Assembly: GCA_964633825.1 (NCBI GenBank) | Contig: CAZWHE010000004.1 | Location: forward strand, 1-58,535 | Reading direction: 5' to 3' | DNA: 58,535 nucleotides | Origin: CAZWHE01 sp964633825 | Lineage (GTDB): Bacteria; Planctomycetota; B15-G4; CAYZWU01 | Shown here: in pieces, positions 40,019-48,437 of the stretch | Numbering within the stretch: position 1 is the stretch's first letter | How the letters are laid out: each line of letters starts with the position of its first letter | Made by a program: the position numbers and the translations under genes | Notes under the pieces: generated by a model | What the model was told of the DNA's origin: nothing | Databases searched by the model: none | The model's input: the letters and a program-made list of their open reading frames with translations, nothing else

Positions 40019-41719
40019 ATGAACAAAAGGGATTGCCCCTTTTCATTGCCGTACGCAGCGGCAGTGATCATGTTCGTTCTGGCGGGGTGTGAACCGGGGG
40101 AATACCGTTCGAGTCCCGGTGAGATCCTCCACACCGTTGAGATCCCGGATCCTTCGATACTCGGATATGTTCGCGCCGATGAGATGGGGCTGCAGGCAAT
40201 CGCAAGCCGGCTCGAGGGATTCCGCGAAGACACCATGGGCCTTCCCGGCGCATCGCTTCTTGTCGCTTCCCTTCCCTTCGACATGCTCAGCAAAGTCGCC
40301 TCGCTGACCCGTGAAGGGAGTCAGATTACGGTTGTGCTTCTCGATCCCGAAACATTCGGCGGGGCCGCGGCCTTACACTTTGTACCCGATCGGCCGGGGA
40401 GCCTCGTAAAGCTTCTCGATGCCGATCCCGTCTACAAACGCGCCGGCGAATCGCCTGCCGAGTACCGCCTGGTTCGCGAGATCGATCCGGCAAGGGAGAT
40501 TCTCAAGCTCTTGAGCTCGGCCGGGATCGACATCGATATTCCGCTGAGCGAAGGGGGCGTGACTTTTCTCGTGGAGGACGATTGTAACGGTACGCTGGTT
40601 CTTCCTTCGTTCGATGCCCGCAGGGATGTGAAGGCTTTTCTCGAGAGCACGGATTATCTTGGTCCCTGGGGGGATGCCGGGCTTGTTGTCGATCTCGACA
40701 TCAACCGCCTTTCCGCGGCCTATGCGGTCACGCTCAGAAGCCTGGATCGATCGATACGAACGATTGCTCAGGAGCTGGACGCTGCTGCAGATGAAAAGAT
40801 ACCCATTCCGCCGGGTCGAATCCTCGTGATCTGGTCGGTGACGGTCTTCAGTATGCTTGGCGGTATGGACGCCGTCCGGTATGTTTCCGCAATGCCGGGA
40901 ACGGGCGAATCGGAGCTTCGAATTCTCACGGCCGAGGGAAAATGCCTGGATCGCGTCGTCCAGGTTCTGGAAGCGGGCGGCCCGGATCAGACAGGGGCGG
41001 TGCCGGGTCTCGTTTCGGCTCAGCTGAAAAGCGATCCCGAAAAAATGGTGCGCCTCTTTTCGGAAGGGGCTTCGTTCTATACGTCTGCGTGCGGCTTGAA
41101 AGAGGGGGTTCTCGATCCCCTGGTCGAGGCGATCGTGCGGTCATTTGCGTTCGACGACGGCGAGTACATGCTTGGGGGCGGTGTATCGGGGCAGGAAATC
41201 TGGACGGCCCTCTATTCCGGTGTTGCAGAAGAAATCCTTCCCGCCGAATTGAACGGCATGCAGCAAAAAACATGGACGGCCTTCTCCCGTCTTTTCGGGG
41301 CGGAGGGCTCGAGCCGGCTGCTTCCGAGCGAAAAGCTTTCGGGGTCTTATTCCGTTTTGTGCTGTGTGCAGCCGAAAAGCGGCAGGGTTCTCGAAAGCGC
41401 AACGTTCAAGGGGCATCGCGTGACGGTTCTTCGGAACGAATCGGGCTGGGAGCCCGGCGAGCTGCCGGTCAGGCTTCTCCGCCGGGCCGGAATCGGTGCA
41501 CCCCCCAGGTCGGGGATTCCGGCAGAAGCGTGCTTTTACGTCAGGTTTTCTCCAAAAGCCGTGGGTGGAAATCTCCTGGCTGCGGCCATGCCGGTCACGG
41601 GAATCATTCTTCCTGAAATCGTGGGCTTCGGCCGAAGGGAAGGCCGTGAGCTCGTTATCCGTTTTCCGGGGGGCTCGGCGACTTCGAGCGAACCGGAAGG
41701 GGGTGGATCATCGTTGTAA
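40019..41719 (+). CDS. uncharacterised lipoprotein
   Basis: 566 residues from the ATG at 40019 (GAGCGG upstream), giving a compact lipoprotein signal ending in MFVLAGC. Earlier in-frame starts would add an odd hydrophilic extension. The mature protein is globular and acidic with alternating strands and helices and no motif that I recognise. Several stretches (e.g. SLPFDMLSKVASLTREGSQI) resemble DUF3352-like periplasmic proteins in style only. The C-terminus is Gly/Ser-rich. Its stop overlaps the coding-like extension of the metallo-beta-lactamase gene downstream, so the two may be coupled. Confidence 0.75.
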   Translation: MNKRDCPFSLPYAAAVIMFVLAGCEPGEYRSSPGEILHTVEIPDPSILGYVRADEMGLQAIASRLEGFREDTMGLPGASLLVASLPFDMLSKVASLTREGSQITVVLLDPETFGGAAALHFVPDRPGSLVKLLDADPVYKRAGESPAEYRLVREIDPAREILKLLSSAGIDIDIPLSEGGVTFLVEDDCNGTLVLPSFDARRDVKAFLESTDYLGPWGDAGLVVDLDINRLSAAYAVTLRSLDRSIRTIAQELDAAADEKIPIPPGRILVIWSVTVFSMLGGMDAVRYVSAMPGTGESELRILTAEGKCLDRVVQVLEAGGPDQTGAVPGLVSAQLKSDPEKMVRLFSEGASFYTSACGLKEGVLDPLVEAIVRSFAFDDGEYMLGGGVSGQEIWTALYSGVAEEILPAELNGMQQKTWTAFSRLFGAEGSSRLLPSEKLSGSYSVLCCVQPKSGRVLESATFKGHRVTVLRNESGWEPGELPVRLLRRAGIGAPPRSGIPAEACFYVRFSPKAVGGNLLAAAMPVTGIILPEIVGFGRREGRELVIRFPGGSATSSEPEGGGSSL

Positions 41720-41763
41720 AAAACCCAATCTTCAGCTATCCGGGCGCCATCTATATTCCGGCA

Positions 41764-42663
41764 ATGGAGCTTTGGCTCGATCCCACGCGGAAACAGGATT
41801 TCGCCTTTGTGTCTCACGCGCACGCCGACCATACGGCGCGGCACAGAAAGATCCTGTCTACTCCGGCCACGTCGCGCCTGCTCCGCTACAGGCTCGGCAT
41901 TGATTCGCACATCACCCTTTCTCCCGGGGAGGCCCATGAGACGGGCGGAGGGAGGCTGAGCCTTTATCCTTCCGGCCACATTCTCGGTGCGGCTCAGATA
42001 CTCGTTGAACTGAATGGGGAACGTTTGCTCTTTACGGGCGACTTCAAGCTGAAGCCTTCGCGCACGGCCGAGCCCTGTGAGATCGTGCCGTGCGATCACC
42101 TGATTATGGAATGCACCTACGGCCGGTCTCAGTACCGGTTTCCCGATCGGAATTCCGTTGAAGAACGCCTTATCGAGCACGTGGACGGCTTGATGAGAAA
42201 TGGGAATGTGCCCGTTCTTTTCGCTTATGCCCTGGGCCGCGCCCAGGAAATGACGCGGCTTTTAAGCGGCAGCGGTTATCGCGTGGCTCTTGAAAAGAAA
42301 GCTTTTGAAACCGCCGAGATCTATAAAGAGCTCGGTATTGATCTCGGCTCGTTCGAAAGTTTCGACGAAAACGATTATGAGGGCAGGGTTCTGATCTTCC
42401 CGCCCCACCTGTGGCGATCGCCCGTTCTGATCAACATCAGGAAGAGAAAGACCATTGCCGTGACAGGGTGGGCTATGGACGGAAGACAGCAGGCATGGTA
42501 CAGGTCGGATGCCGCCTTTCCTCTTTCCGATCATGCCGATTTTGACGATCTCATCCAGTATGTTGAGACGGCCCGACCGCGGAATGTCTACCTTGTTCAC
42601 GGATTTCCCGATTTTATCGACCATCTGAAGTATCTGGGCTGCCATGTCGAACAGTTGGCGTGA
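41764..42663 (+). CDS. metallo-beta-lactamase-fold nuclease (ligase-associated exonuclease / CPSF-like)
   Basis: 299 residues from the first ATG. Metal-binding motifs: SHAHADHT, GHILGAAQI, FTGDFKL and the late LSDHADFDDL and VHGFPD, in the order of the beta-CASP/ligase-associated exonuclease group. It should be an RNA/DNA exo- or endonuclease. In-frame coding sequence continues upstream to about 41707 and reads like the missing first strand (NPIFSYPGAIYIPAMELWLD). No ATG, GTG or TTG exists there, only ATC codons 1-4 bp after a GGGGGTGG run, so the true start may be non-canonical. It overlaps the upstream lipoprotein's end in that case. Confidence 0.85.
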   Translation: MELWLDPTRKQDFAFVSHAHADHTARHRKILSTPATSRLLRYRLGIDSHITLSPGEAHETGGGRLSLYPSGHILGAAQILVELNGERLLFTGDFKLKPSRTAEPCEIVPCDHLIMECTYGRSQYRFPDRNSVEERLIEHVDGLMRNGNVPVLFAYALGRAQEMTRLLSGSGYRVALEKKAFETAEIYKELGIDLGSFESFDENDYEGRVLIFPPHLWRSPVLINIRKRKTIAVTGWAMDGRQQAWYRSDAAFPLSDHADFDDLIQYVETARPRNVYLVHGFPDFIDHLKYLGCHVEQLA

Positions 42664-43023
42664 TGAGAAAGAGGGAAAAAAATGGATATCAACCCGAAAA
42701 GTGTCGAAATAACACTAGTTGATAACGCGTAATATGAGTTTTTCGTTGACAATCGTCAGATTTTATAATATTTCTAGTATTGAGTCATAATAGGGTGCTA
42801 TAGAATAAAATAAGCTAAATCGAGTTGTTTGTTCCGTTACCATCTGTCATCTCCGGTGTAAAGAATTCCGGAGACATATAAGAATTTAGGCCAGAACTAT
42901 TTAGGTTAACTGATAGATAGTATTCCAGAGAGCAAAACCCGGATGAGCAGCTCCTGTAAGTATTGAGGTGCATGTTCTATCCGGTCTCTGTTTTGTTCGT
43001 AAACTGTTGTTCTGCAGGAATTC
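42664..43023. other. AT-rich intergenic region before the ECF sigma operon
   Basis: 360 bp, markedly more AT-rich than the flanks, no supported gene. It includes TTGACA at 42746 and TATAAT at 42764 (only 12 bp apart, so not a normal pair) and a hairpin CTCCGG-N11-CCGGAG at 42851-42873. Probably it holds the promoter of the ECF operon. Confidence 0.5.
42851..42873 (+). promoter_or_regulatory. inverted repeat, possible operator
   Basis: CTCCGG, 11 bp, CCGGAG in the leader region of the ECF sigma gene. GC-rich in an AT-rich setting. No function is assigned. Confidence 0.3.
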
Positions 43024-43824
43024 ATGGTAAAAGGTGGAACGAACGGCATTCCAGCTTCCAGTGGAAAGACCACTGGAAAAGGAAAGCCTGCAGCCGGCAC
43101 GGTTTATCCCACCGACCTTCTTCCACGCCTCGAAAAACTTCAAAAAGCCACATCAAGCAAACCTCTGAAAAAACAGTTGGAACTTCTCCTCAATGATGGG
43201 GAATATTCCCCGGGTTTTCTGAATAATGCATTAATGGATATTTATCGAATACACGCATCTGCAGAGGCATATAGCCTGCTGTATGAGCTGAATTACAGGA
43301 ACTTTTTCATCGTCATCTTCGGAAAGGCCAAACATTATTCTAACCATTTAGATCCCAGGGACATACTGCAAGACGTCTTCCTCTCGATTTATCGATATCC
43401 TCATAAATTTCGGAGTGATAAGGAATATTCTTTCAGAAACTGGAGCTATTCCATCATTCGCAATACGATATTAAAGCATCTGAAGCTGAAAAAACCGGCT
43501 GAAATATCCTCTGAGATATTGACGGAAATCATTGAAGATAAAAAGGCTTACACCCCTTTGTCCTCTCTGGCCAATAAGGAAAGCATGCAAAGATTCAAGA
43601 AGTTTTATTTGTTCTATCTGATGCTTTATTTAAACATTTTCAATTCTTATTTGGCCGAGAGGGAAAAACGGGCGTTACTTCTTGTGGAAGTTGAAGGTAA
43701 ACGTTATCGCGAGGCCTCTGAAGCACTCGGCATCAAGCTCGAAAATTTCAAAATGGTGGTTTGTCGAGCGAGAAAGAAAATTCACCGCCGATTGAATCAA
43801 GTTCTCGGAAGTGCAGGATCATGA
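43024..43824 (+). CDS. ECF-type RNA polymerase sigma factor
   Basis: 266 residues. Region 2 is recognisable by LDPRDILQDVFLSIYRYPHKFR and the following aromatic-rich NWSYSIIRNTILKHLK. Region 4 is the C-terminal YLAEREKRALLLVEVEGKRYREASEALGIKLENFKMVVCRARKKIHRRL, a helix-turn-helix for -35 binding. The N-terminal 70 residues are an unusual Lys/Gly-rich extension. Its stop overlaps the start of the anti-sigma gene by 4 bp (ATGA). With the zinc-finger protein downstream this is a typical sigma/anti-sigma pair. Base composition is lower in GC than neighbours. Confidence 0.88.
   Translation: MVKGGTNGIPASSGKTTGKGKPAAGTVYPTDLLPRLEKLQKATSSKPLKKQLELLLNDGEYSPGFLNNALMDIYRIHASAEAYSLLYELNYRNFFIVIFGKAKHYSNHLDPRDILQDVFLSIYRYPHKFRSDKEYSFRNWSYSIIRNTILKHLKLKKPAEISSEILTEIIEDKKAYTPLSSLANKESMQRFKKFYLFYLMLYLNIFNSYLAEREKRALLLVEVEGKRYREASEALGIKLENFKMVVCRARKKIHRRLNQVLGSAGS
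43056..43078 (+). repeat. inverted repeat near the start of the ECF sigma gene
   Basis: TTCCAGTGG-AAAGA-CCACTGGAA, 9-bp perfect arms, inside codons 11-19 of the sigma gene. It could fold in the mRNA near the ribosome-binding region or be an operator. Confidence 0.35.
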
Positions 43825-44834
43825 TGGAAATCACAGGAAACAGGGCTTGCGAACACTTTGAAGCAGAGCTCAACGCCTTTGTGGACGGAGAGCTCAAAGA
43901 GCTTCACCTGCAGCGTGTCGTGACCCATCTCGACACGTGTGAATCCTGTCGTTTCTATGTGGAACAGCTCCGGGCTTTCGCCCAGATGCACCGGGACAGC
44001 TGCGATCCGGAAAAGCTCCTGAGCGCCGTGGATGCGCCCGCTATCTTCCAGAACATCACGGCCAAGCTTCTGGCCGAAAAGATCGAGAAGCTCTCCGATT
44101 TCTTCTATCAGCTCGGCAAGACATACGTCCTGCGCGGAGCGAAAGAGAAGCGGAAAGGCATCCGCACCCGCCCGCTCACTCGGCCCATACCGATCGATAA
44201 GGCAAGACAGAGAGCCCGCCGTCTCTTTCTCGAGACAAACGAGCTTTCTTCTCTCAACGGCAACTACGAAAAGGTGCTGAAGAGAGCCAAATCCTTCTTC
44301 CGCAAGGGAGGACGCGTCTCGAGAGACCGGATCGAAGTGGGGCGCCGTTTCCTCGAAGAAAGTCTTGCCATTAATTCCGAAAGCGCCGAACCGAGAATCT
44401 ACCTCGGCTTCTCATACATGCTGACACGGAGATACGACAAATCGCGCGAACAGTTCGGTAAAGTGCTGACCCTTTCCGACGTTTCGGTGGAAAACCGGAT
44501 GATCGCCTTCCAGAACCTCGGATATCTTCACGTTCTCCAGAAAGATTATGCCGAAGCGGTCAGCTGTTTCCGTGAAGTCGAGAAGAGCGGCATCATCGAA
44601 AAACAACCCAGGTTCTACACGGTTCTCACGAGCCTGGCCATGGCATATGCCAAATCCTCCGACTTTGAAAAATCGATCGAATGTTTCGACAAGATCGTTA
44701 AACAATTTCCCAAAAAGGTGACTGAAATCCGGAAGGAGATCTGCTCCATGGAAACCTTCCAGAATCTCCTTCGGACTCAACAGATATTCAGGCAGGACCT
44801 TCAAGAGAAGATACCGGCGCTTTTCGCGTCATAA
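43821..44834 (+). CDS. zinc-finger anti-sigma factor with C-terminal TPR repeats
   Basis: 337 residues from the ATG at 43821 overlapping the sigma stop; AGGA upstream. The N-terminus has the zinc-binding anti-sigma motif HLDTCESC (H-X3-C-X2-C) after VDGEL. No membrane helix follows; instead a basic linker leads to TPR-like repeats (AEPRIYLGFSYMLTRRYDKS; FQNLGYLHVLQKDYAEAVSC; LTSLAMAYAKSSDFEKSIEC). It therefore probably holds the sigma factor in the cytoplasm and is released by binding another protein through its TPRs. Inference from family knowledge. Confidence 0.85.
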   Translation: MMEITGNRACEHFEAELNAFVDGELKELHLQRVVTHLDTCESCRFYVEQLRAFAQMHRDSCDPEKLLSAVDAPAIFQNITAKLLAEKIEKLSDFFYQLGKTYVLRGAKEKRKGIRTRPLTRPIPIDKARQRARRLFLETNELSSLNGNYEKVLKRAKSFFRKGGRVSRDRIEVGRRFLEESLAINSESAEPRIYLGFSYMLTRRYDKSREQFGKVLTLSDVSVENRMIAFQNLGYLHVLQKDYAEAVSCFREVEKSGIIEKQPRFYTVLTSLAMAYAKSSDFEKSIECFDKIVKQFPKKVTEIRKEICSMETFQNLLRTQQIFRQDLQEKIPALFAS

Positions 44835-44857
44835 TATCTTTCTAAGGAGAGACTAAA

Positions 44858-45730
44858 ATGTTATCGCCTGTGAGATGGACCGGAGCGAAGATCAGCACGA
44901 TGATCGCAGTTCTTCTCGCCATCTCTTTCTGTTGTCCGATCCTTTTCGCGATCGATGATGAGGACAACGATTTGCCTCCGATTATTCTTCCGAGGGACGG
45001 TAACGGGGGCGGCGGGGGGAACGGAAATGGATCGGGATGCCAAGGCCCGCCCTTCTCCATCCATGGAGACCAGGGCTCGCAGGGTCTTGACGATTGTATT
45101 GCGGTTGTAATCGATGCACAAGCACGGCTAGTAACCGTTCCCGACAGCGATCAGGTTCCGGGCGTCTGGTTTTCGCCCCGGAATAACGGTGTCAATCTGC
45201 TGCTCGTTGAAGCGGGCAGTCCCATGGAACCTCAAAACCCCAACTCCAAGATGCTGGTGACCTCTCCTTCAGGCGACCGGCTCAACGTGATTGTTGATGA
45301 TGATTCTTTTGTGATCGGCAATCATTATGTGGTTACCGTGACGGTGGCCGATCTTTTCAAGAATCTGGCTCAGATGGATGTCAACTCGGGAACCGAAACG
45401 GGTCTGACCTGTCTCATGCTGGGAGGCCTGGACAATGTGAGCGCGACAGAGCTTTCAACCGTTGCCAGAAAGGGAGGCGGAAAGCTCAGGTGTTTGATTG
45501 CCAATAACGGCCGTTTTGATTTCACCGATCTCGTAGAAAGGATCGAGGATCATCTCATGCGGTACAGCCTCGACAGACTGGGCGTTGTCCATGTCGGGTA
45601 CAATGCACAAGGCGCCCCCGTATCCCTGACGAGTATCGTTATTGATGTTGACGAAAACGCGATCGCCTACGGTTTCGAGAATTGCTACGCAATGATCGAG
45701 GTGTTTACGAGGGGACACAATACGCATTAA
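44858..45730 (+). CDS. secreted protein of unknown function
   Basis: 290 residues, AAGGAGA before the ATG. Sec signal with a late hydrophobic stretch (MIAVLLAISFCCPILFA), then a Gly/Asn-rich linker (GNGGGGGNGNGSG) and a globular domain of beta strands with four Cys. No family recognised. The last five residues and stop (GHNTH) are encoded inside the 100-bp palindrome. Third gene after the ECF sigma and anti-sigma genes, 23 bp downstream, so probably part of that operon. Confidence 0.7.
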   Translation: MLSPVRWTGAKISTMIAVLLAISFCCPILFAIDDEDNDLPPIILPRDGNGGGGGNGNGSGCQGPPFSIHGDQGSQGLDDCIAVVIDAQARLVTVPDSDQVPGVWFSPRNNGVNLLLVEAGSPMEPQNPNSKMLVTSPSGDRLNVIVDDDSFVIGNHYVVTVTVADLFKNLAQMDVNSGTETGLTCLMLGGLDNVSATELSTVARKGGGKLRCLIANNGRFDFTDLVERIEDHLMRYSLDRLGVVHVGYNAQGAPVSLTSIVIDVDENAIAYGFENCYAMIEVFTRGHNTH

Positions 45731-45810
45731 CCCCTAATCAAAAAAAAGGAGGCGCATCGATCGATGCGCCTCCTTTTTTTTGATTAGGGGTTAATGCGTA
45801 TTGTGTCCCC
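45711..45810. terminator. perfect 100-bp palindrome, bidirectional terminator
   Basis: Positions 45711-45760 and 45761-45810 are exact reverse complements (50-bp arms, no loop). The core GGAGGCGCATCGATCGATGC continues to GCGCCTCC and is flanked by an A8 and T8 run, an intrinsic terminator in both directions. The outer arms contain GGACACAATACGCATTAACC and encode the same C-terminal GHNTH in the two converging genes. Confidence 0.9.
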
Positions 45811-46177
45811 CTTCCGCCACCGCCTGTGCGACTGCAAACTCGTCGGTGTGGGAGATCGAAACGAGAATCCGGGCCGTTCCGATCGCTTCGGCTTTCCGTT
45901 TTGCTTCCCCTTCCAGCGTGACGATCGGTTTTCCCGTTTCGTCGTTCGTGATGGAAATGTCTGTCCAGGCGATCCCCTTGGCCCACCCCGTGCCCAGCGC
46001 TTTCATCACGGCCTCCTTGGCGGCAAAGCGGCCGGCGAGGCTGACTACGGGGTTCATGAACCGCTCGCACGCTTTACGCTCGGCCGCACTGAAGACCTTT
46101 TCGATGAATCCTTTTCTGTCGAGAAGCTTTTTAATGCGCGCGATCCCGATAATATCAATGCCAATGCCTGCAATCAT
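45791..46177 (-). CDS. acpS: holo-[acyl-carrier-protein] synthase
   Basis: 128 residues from the ATG at 46177 (GGAG upstream). Motifs of the 4'-phosphopantetheinyl transferase family: GIGIDIIGIARIKKLL at the start, FAAKEAVMKALGTG with the magnesium-binding Glu, and ISHTDEFAVAQAV near the end. It transfers phosphopantetheine from CoA to apo-ACP in fatty-acid synthesis. The terminal residues GHNTH are unlike AcpS ends and come from the palindrome. The gene converges on the secreted-protein gene. Confidence 0.95.
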   Translation of the reverse strand: MIAGIGIDIIGIARIKKLLDRKGFIEKVFSAAERKACERFMNPVVSLAGRFAAKEAVMKALGTGWAKGIAWTDISITNDETGKPIVTLEGEAKRKAEAIGTARILVSISHTDEFAVAQAVAEGGHNTH

Positions 46178-46245
46178 GGGTTGAAACTCCGTTCTGTCGG
46201 AAGATATCATAACCGAGAAGAGACTCTCTTTCCGGGAGAAAGACA

Positions 46246-48435
46246 ATAGAACAGACAATTCTTCACGAAGTCAACGACAGCCAGAAAGAAGCGATCCTTC
46301 ACGAGGAAGGGCCTCTGCTTGTCGTGGCCGGCGCGGGTTCGGGGAAGACGAGGGTGATCACGCGCCGGATTGCTTGGCGGGTTTACCGGGGCGTCCCCTT
46401 TTCGTCGATCCTGGCCATAACGTTCACCAACAAGGCCGCGGCCGAGATGCGGCGGCGCGTCGAAGAGATGGTCGGCGAGGGCAGGGTGTTCATTTCAACG
46501 TTCCACTCCATGTGCGCCCGCTTTCTCAGGATTTCGGGAGCCGCCGTAGATATCGATCCGCGGTTCACGATCTGCGACGCCGAAGATCAGAAGAGCATGA
46601 TCAAGGAGATCCTGAAGAACCTGAACCTCGATCCGACGCATTTTCATCCCGCCTCCGTCCTGTCGGCCATCTCTTTGATGAAGAACGGCATGGTCTCGGC
46701 GAATGACGCGGCCGCGCGCGCCTCTTCCTGGTTCGACCGGGCCGTGGCCCGGGTGTATGAAGCCTATGACGAGTACCTGGCCGTGAACGGCGCTCTCGAT
46801 TTCGACGATCTTCTGTCGAGAACGCTCGAAATGTTTCAAACCAGGGAAGATGTGCTCGAAGAGTACAGGGAGCGGTATCGCAACATCCTCATCGACGAGT
46901 ATCAGGACACCAACCAGGTGCAGTACCTCATCGCGAAAGCCCTCGCCGGTGAGAACGGAAACATCTGCGCCACGGGAGACCCCGACCAGTCGATCTACCG
47001 GTGGAGGGGCGCCGACATCAGGAACATCGTGGGTTTTGAAAGGGACTTTCCCGGAGCCCGTGTCGTCAAGCTGGAGCAAAACTATCGTTCCACGGGACAC
47101 ATCATCAAGGCCGCGTCGGGTGTGATCAGCCACAACGTCGTCCGCAAGAAGCGCGATCTTTGGACAAGAGCTCCCGATGGGGAGAAGCTCACCGTTCTCC
47201 TTTCGGAGAACGAGTCGGAGGAGGCCGACTGGATCGTTCGCGAGGTCCGGGACCATCATGCCCGCGGGACGCCTTACGGCAAGATGGCGGTCTTTTACCG
47301 CGTCAACGCGCTTTCGCGCGCCTTCGAGCGCTCGCTCAGAATCTTCAACATCCCCTATGTCATCGTGGGCGGTGTCGAGTTCTACCAGAGAAAAGAAATC
47401 AAGGACCTCCTCGCCTACCTGAAGCTCGTTCACAATCGGCGGGACGCGATCTCGCTCTACCGCGTTCTCAACACGCCGCCGCGCGGGATCGGTTTGACAA
47501 CCCTCAAGCGTCTGAAAAAAGACGCGTTGGAACAGGGCCGGCCTCCCATCGATGTGCTGAAAGGATATGGGCCCTCGAGCGGTCTTTCGTCGCGGCCGCT
47601 GAAGGGAGTGAAAGATTTTCTGGCGCTTCTCGAGAGCTGGAACAATATCGCCGGCGGCCTTGTGCAGGTCCTGCTGAGAACGATCATCGAGGACACGGGG
47701 TTTCTCGATTATCTCAGGAAATTCAACGACGGAAGCGCCGATGAGCGCCTCGACAACGTGAGCGAATTGATCTATGCCGTGGAAGAATACGAGGACAACA
47801 ATATCGAACCGGGTTTGGGCGGTTACCTCGAAGAGACCGTTCTCATACAAGACATCGACGCCTGGGACGACCGGTCGGAGAGCGTGACCCTGATGACGCT
47901 TCATTCCGCCAAAGGGCTCGAGTTCGACGTTGTTTTCATGGCCGGTGTGGAGGAAGGCCTTATTCCGCATTCACGCTCGATGGATGACGACGAGGAGTTC
48001 GAAGAAGAGCGGCGGCTCATGTATGTGGGCATTACGAGGGCGAGGGAGAAGCTCTATCTCTCCCATTCCGTCATGAGAAGCCGGTTCGGAGAGAGGGTGC
48101 GGTCCCTTCCTTCCCGGTTCTTGAACGAGATCCCCCGAGAGGTCTTGGAGACCCCGGCCGCAGTCGATCGGGGGCGGGCGGGCGCTTTCGCGCACCGGCC
48201 CGATGGCGGCCGGGCCCTTTTCGATGACAATGGAACCGGTTCCGTTCTCGAGTATGATGGGGACGTCCCTCCCGTATTCGAGTGCGGTGATCAGGTCGAG
48301 CATCCTTACTTCGGGCTCGGCGAGGTGATTCAGGTCACCGGGTCGGGACCGTCGGCGCGCCTGAAAGTGCAGTTTGTTCAGGCCGGAGAAAAACTCCTGC
48401 AAGTCGAGTATGCAAAGCTGAGAAAGGTCTTGTGA
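46246..48435 (+). CDS. pcrA: PcrA/UvrD-type DNA helicase
   Basis: 729 residues if translation starts at the ATA at 46246, which has GGGAG 7 bp upstream. The first canonical codon is the GTG at 46324 but that would cut the Q-motif segment NDSQKEAILHEEGPLLVV. Superfamily 1A motifs: AGAGSGKT, ITFTNKAAAEM, LIDEYQDTNQVQ, GDPDQSIYRWRGA, LEQNYRS, TLHSAKGLEFD and MYVGITRAREKLYLSHS. The C-terminal Tudor-like piece (HPYFGLGEVIQV) matches PcrA. It acts in nucleotide excision repair, replication restart and transcription-coupled repair. The downstream sigma-54 activator overlaps or abuts its stop. Confidence 0.92.
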   Translation: MEQTILHEVNDSQKEAILHEEGPLLVVAGAGSGKTRVITRRIAWRVYRGVPFSSILAITFTNKAAAEMRRRVEEMVGEGRVFISTFHSMCARFLRISGAAVDIDPRFTICDAEDQKSMIKEILKNLNLDPTHFHPASVLSAISLMKNGMVSANDAAARASSWFDRAVARVYEAYDEYLAVNGALDFDDLLSRTLEMFQTREDVLEEYRERYRNILIDEYQDTNQVQYLIAKALAGENGNICATGDPDQSIYRWRGADIRNIVGFERDFPGARVVKLEQNYRSTGHIIKAASGVISHNVVRKKRDLWTRAPDGEKLTVLLSENESEEADWIVREVRDHHARGTPYGKMAVFYRVNALSRAFERSLRIFNIPYVIVGGVEFYQRKEIKDLLAYLKLVHNRRDAISLYRVLNTPPRGIGLTTLKRLKKDALEQGRPPIDVLKGYGPSSGLSSRPLKGVKDFLALLESWNNIAGGLVQVLLRTIIEDTGFLDYLRKFNDGSADERLDNVSELIYAVEEYEDNNIEPGLGGYLEETVLIQDIDAWDDRSESVTLMTLHSAKGLEFDVVFMAGVEEGLIPHSRSMDDDEEFEEERRLMYVGITRAREKLYLSHSVMRSRFGERVRSLPSRFLNEIPREVLETPAAVDRGRAGAFAHRPDGGRALFDDNGTGSVLEYDGDVPPVFECGDQVEHPYFGLGEVIQVTGSGPSARLKVQFVQAGEKLLQVEYAKLRKVL

Positions 48436-48437
48436 GC

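Noticed and set aside
42746..42769. TTGACA and TATAAT before the ECF gene as a promoter
   Set aside because: Both hexamers are good but only 12 bp apart, outside the functional range of 16-18 bp.
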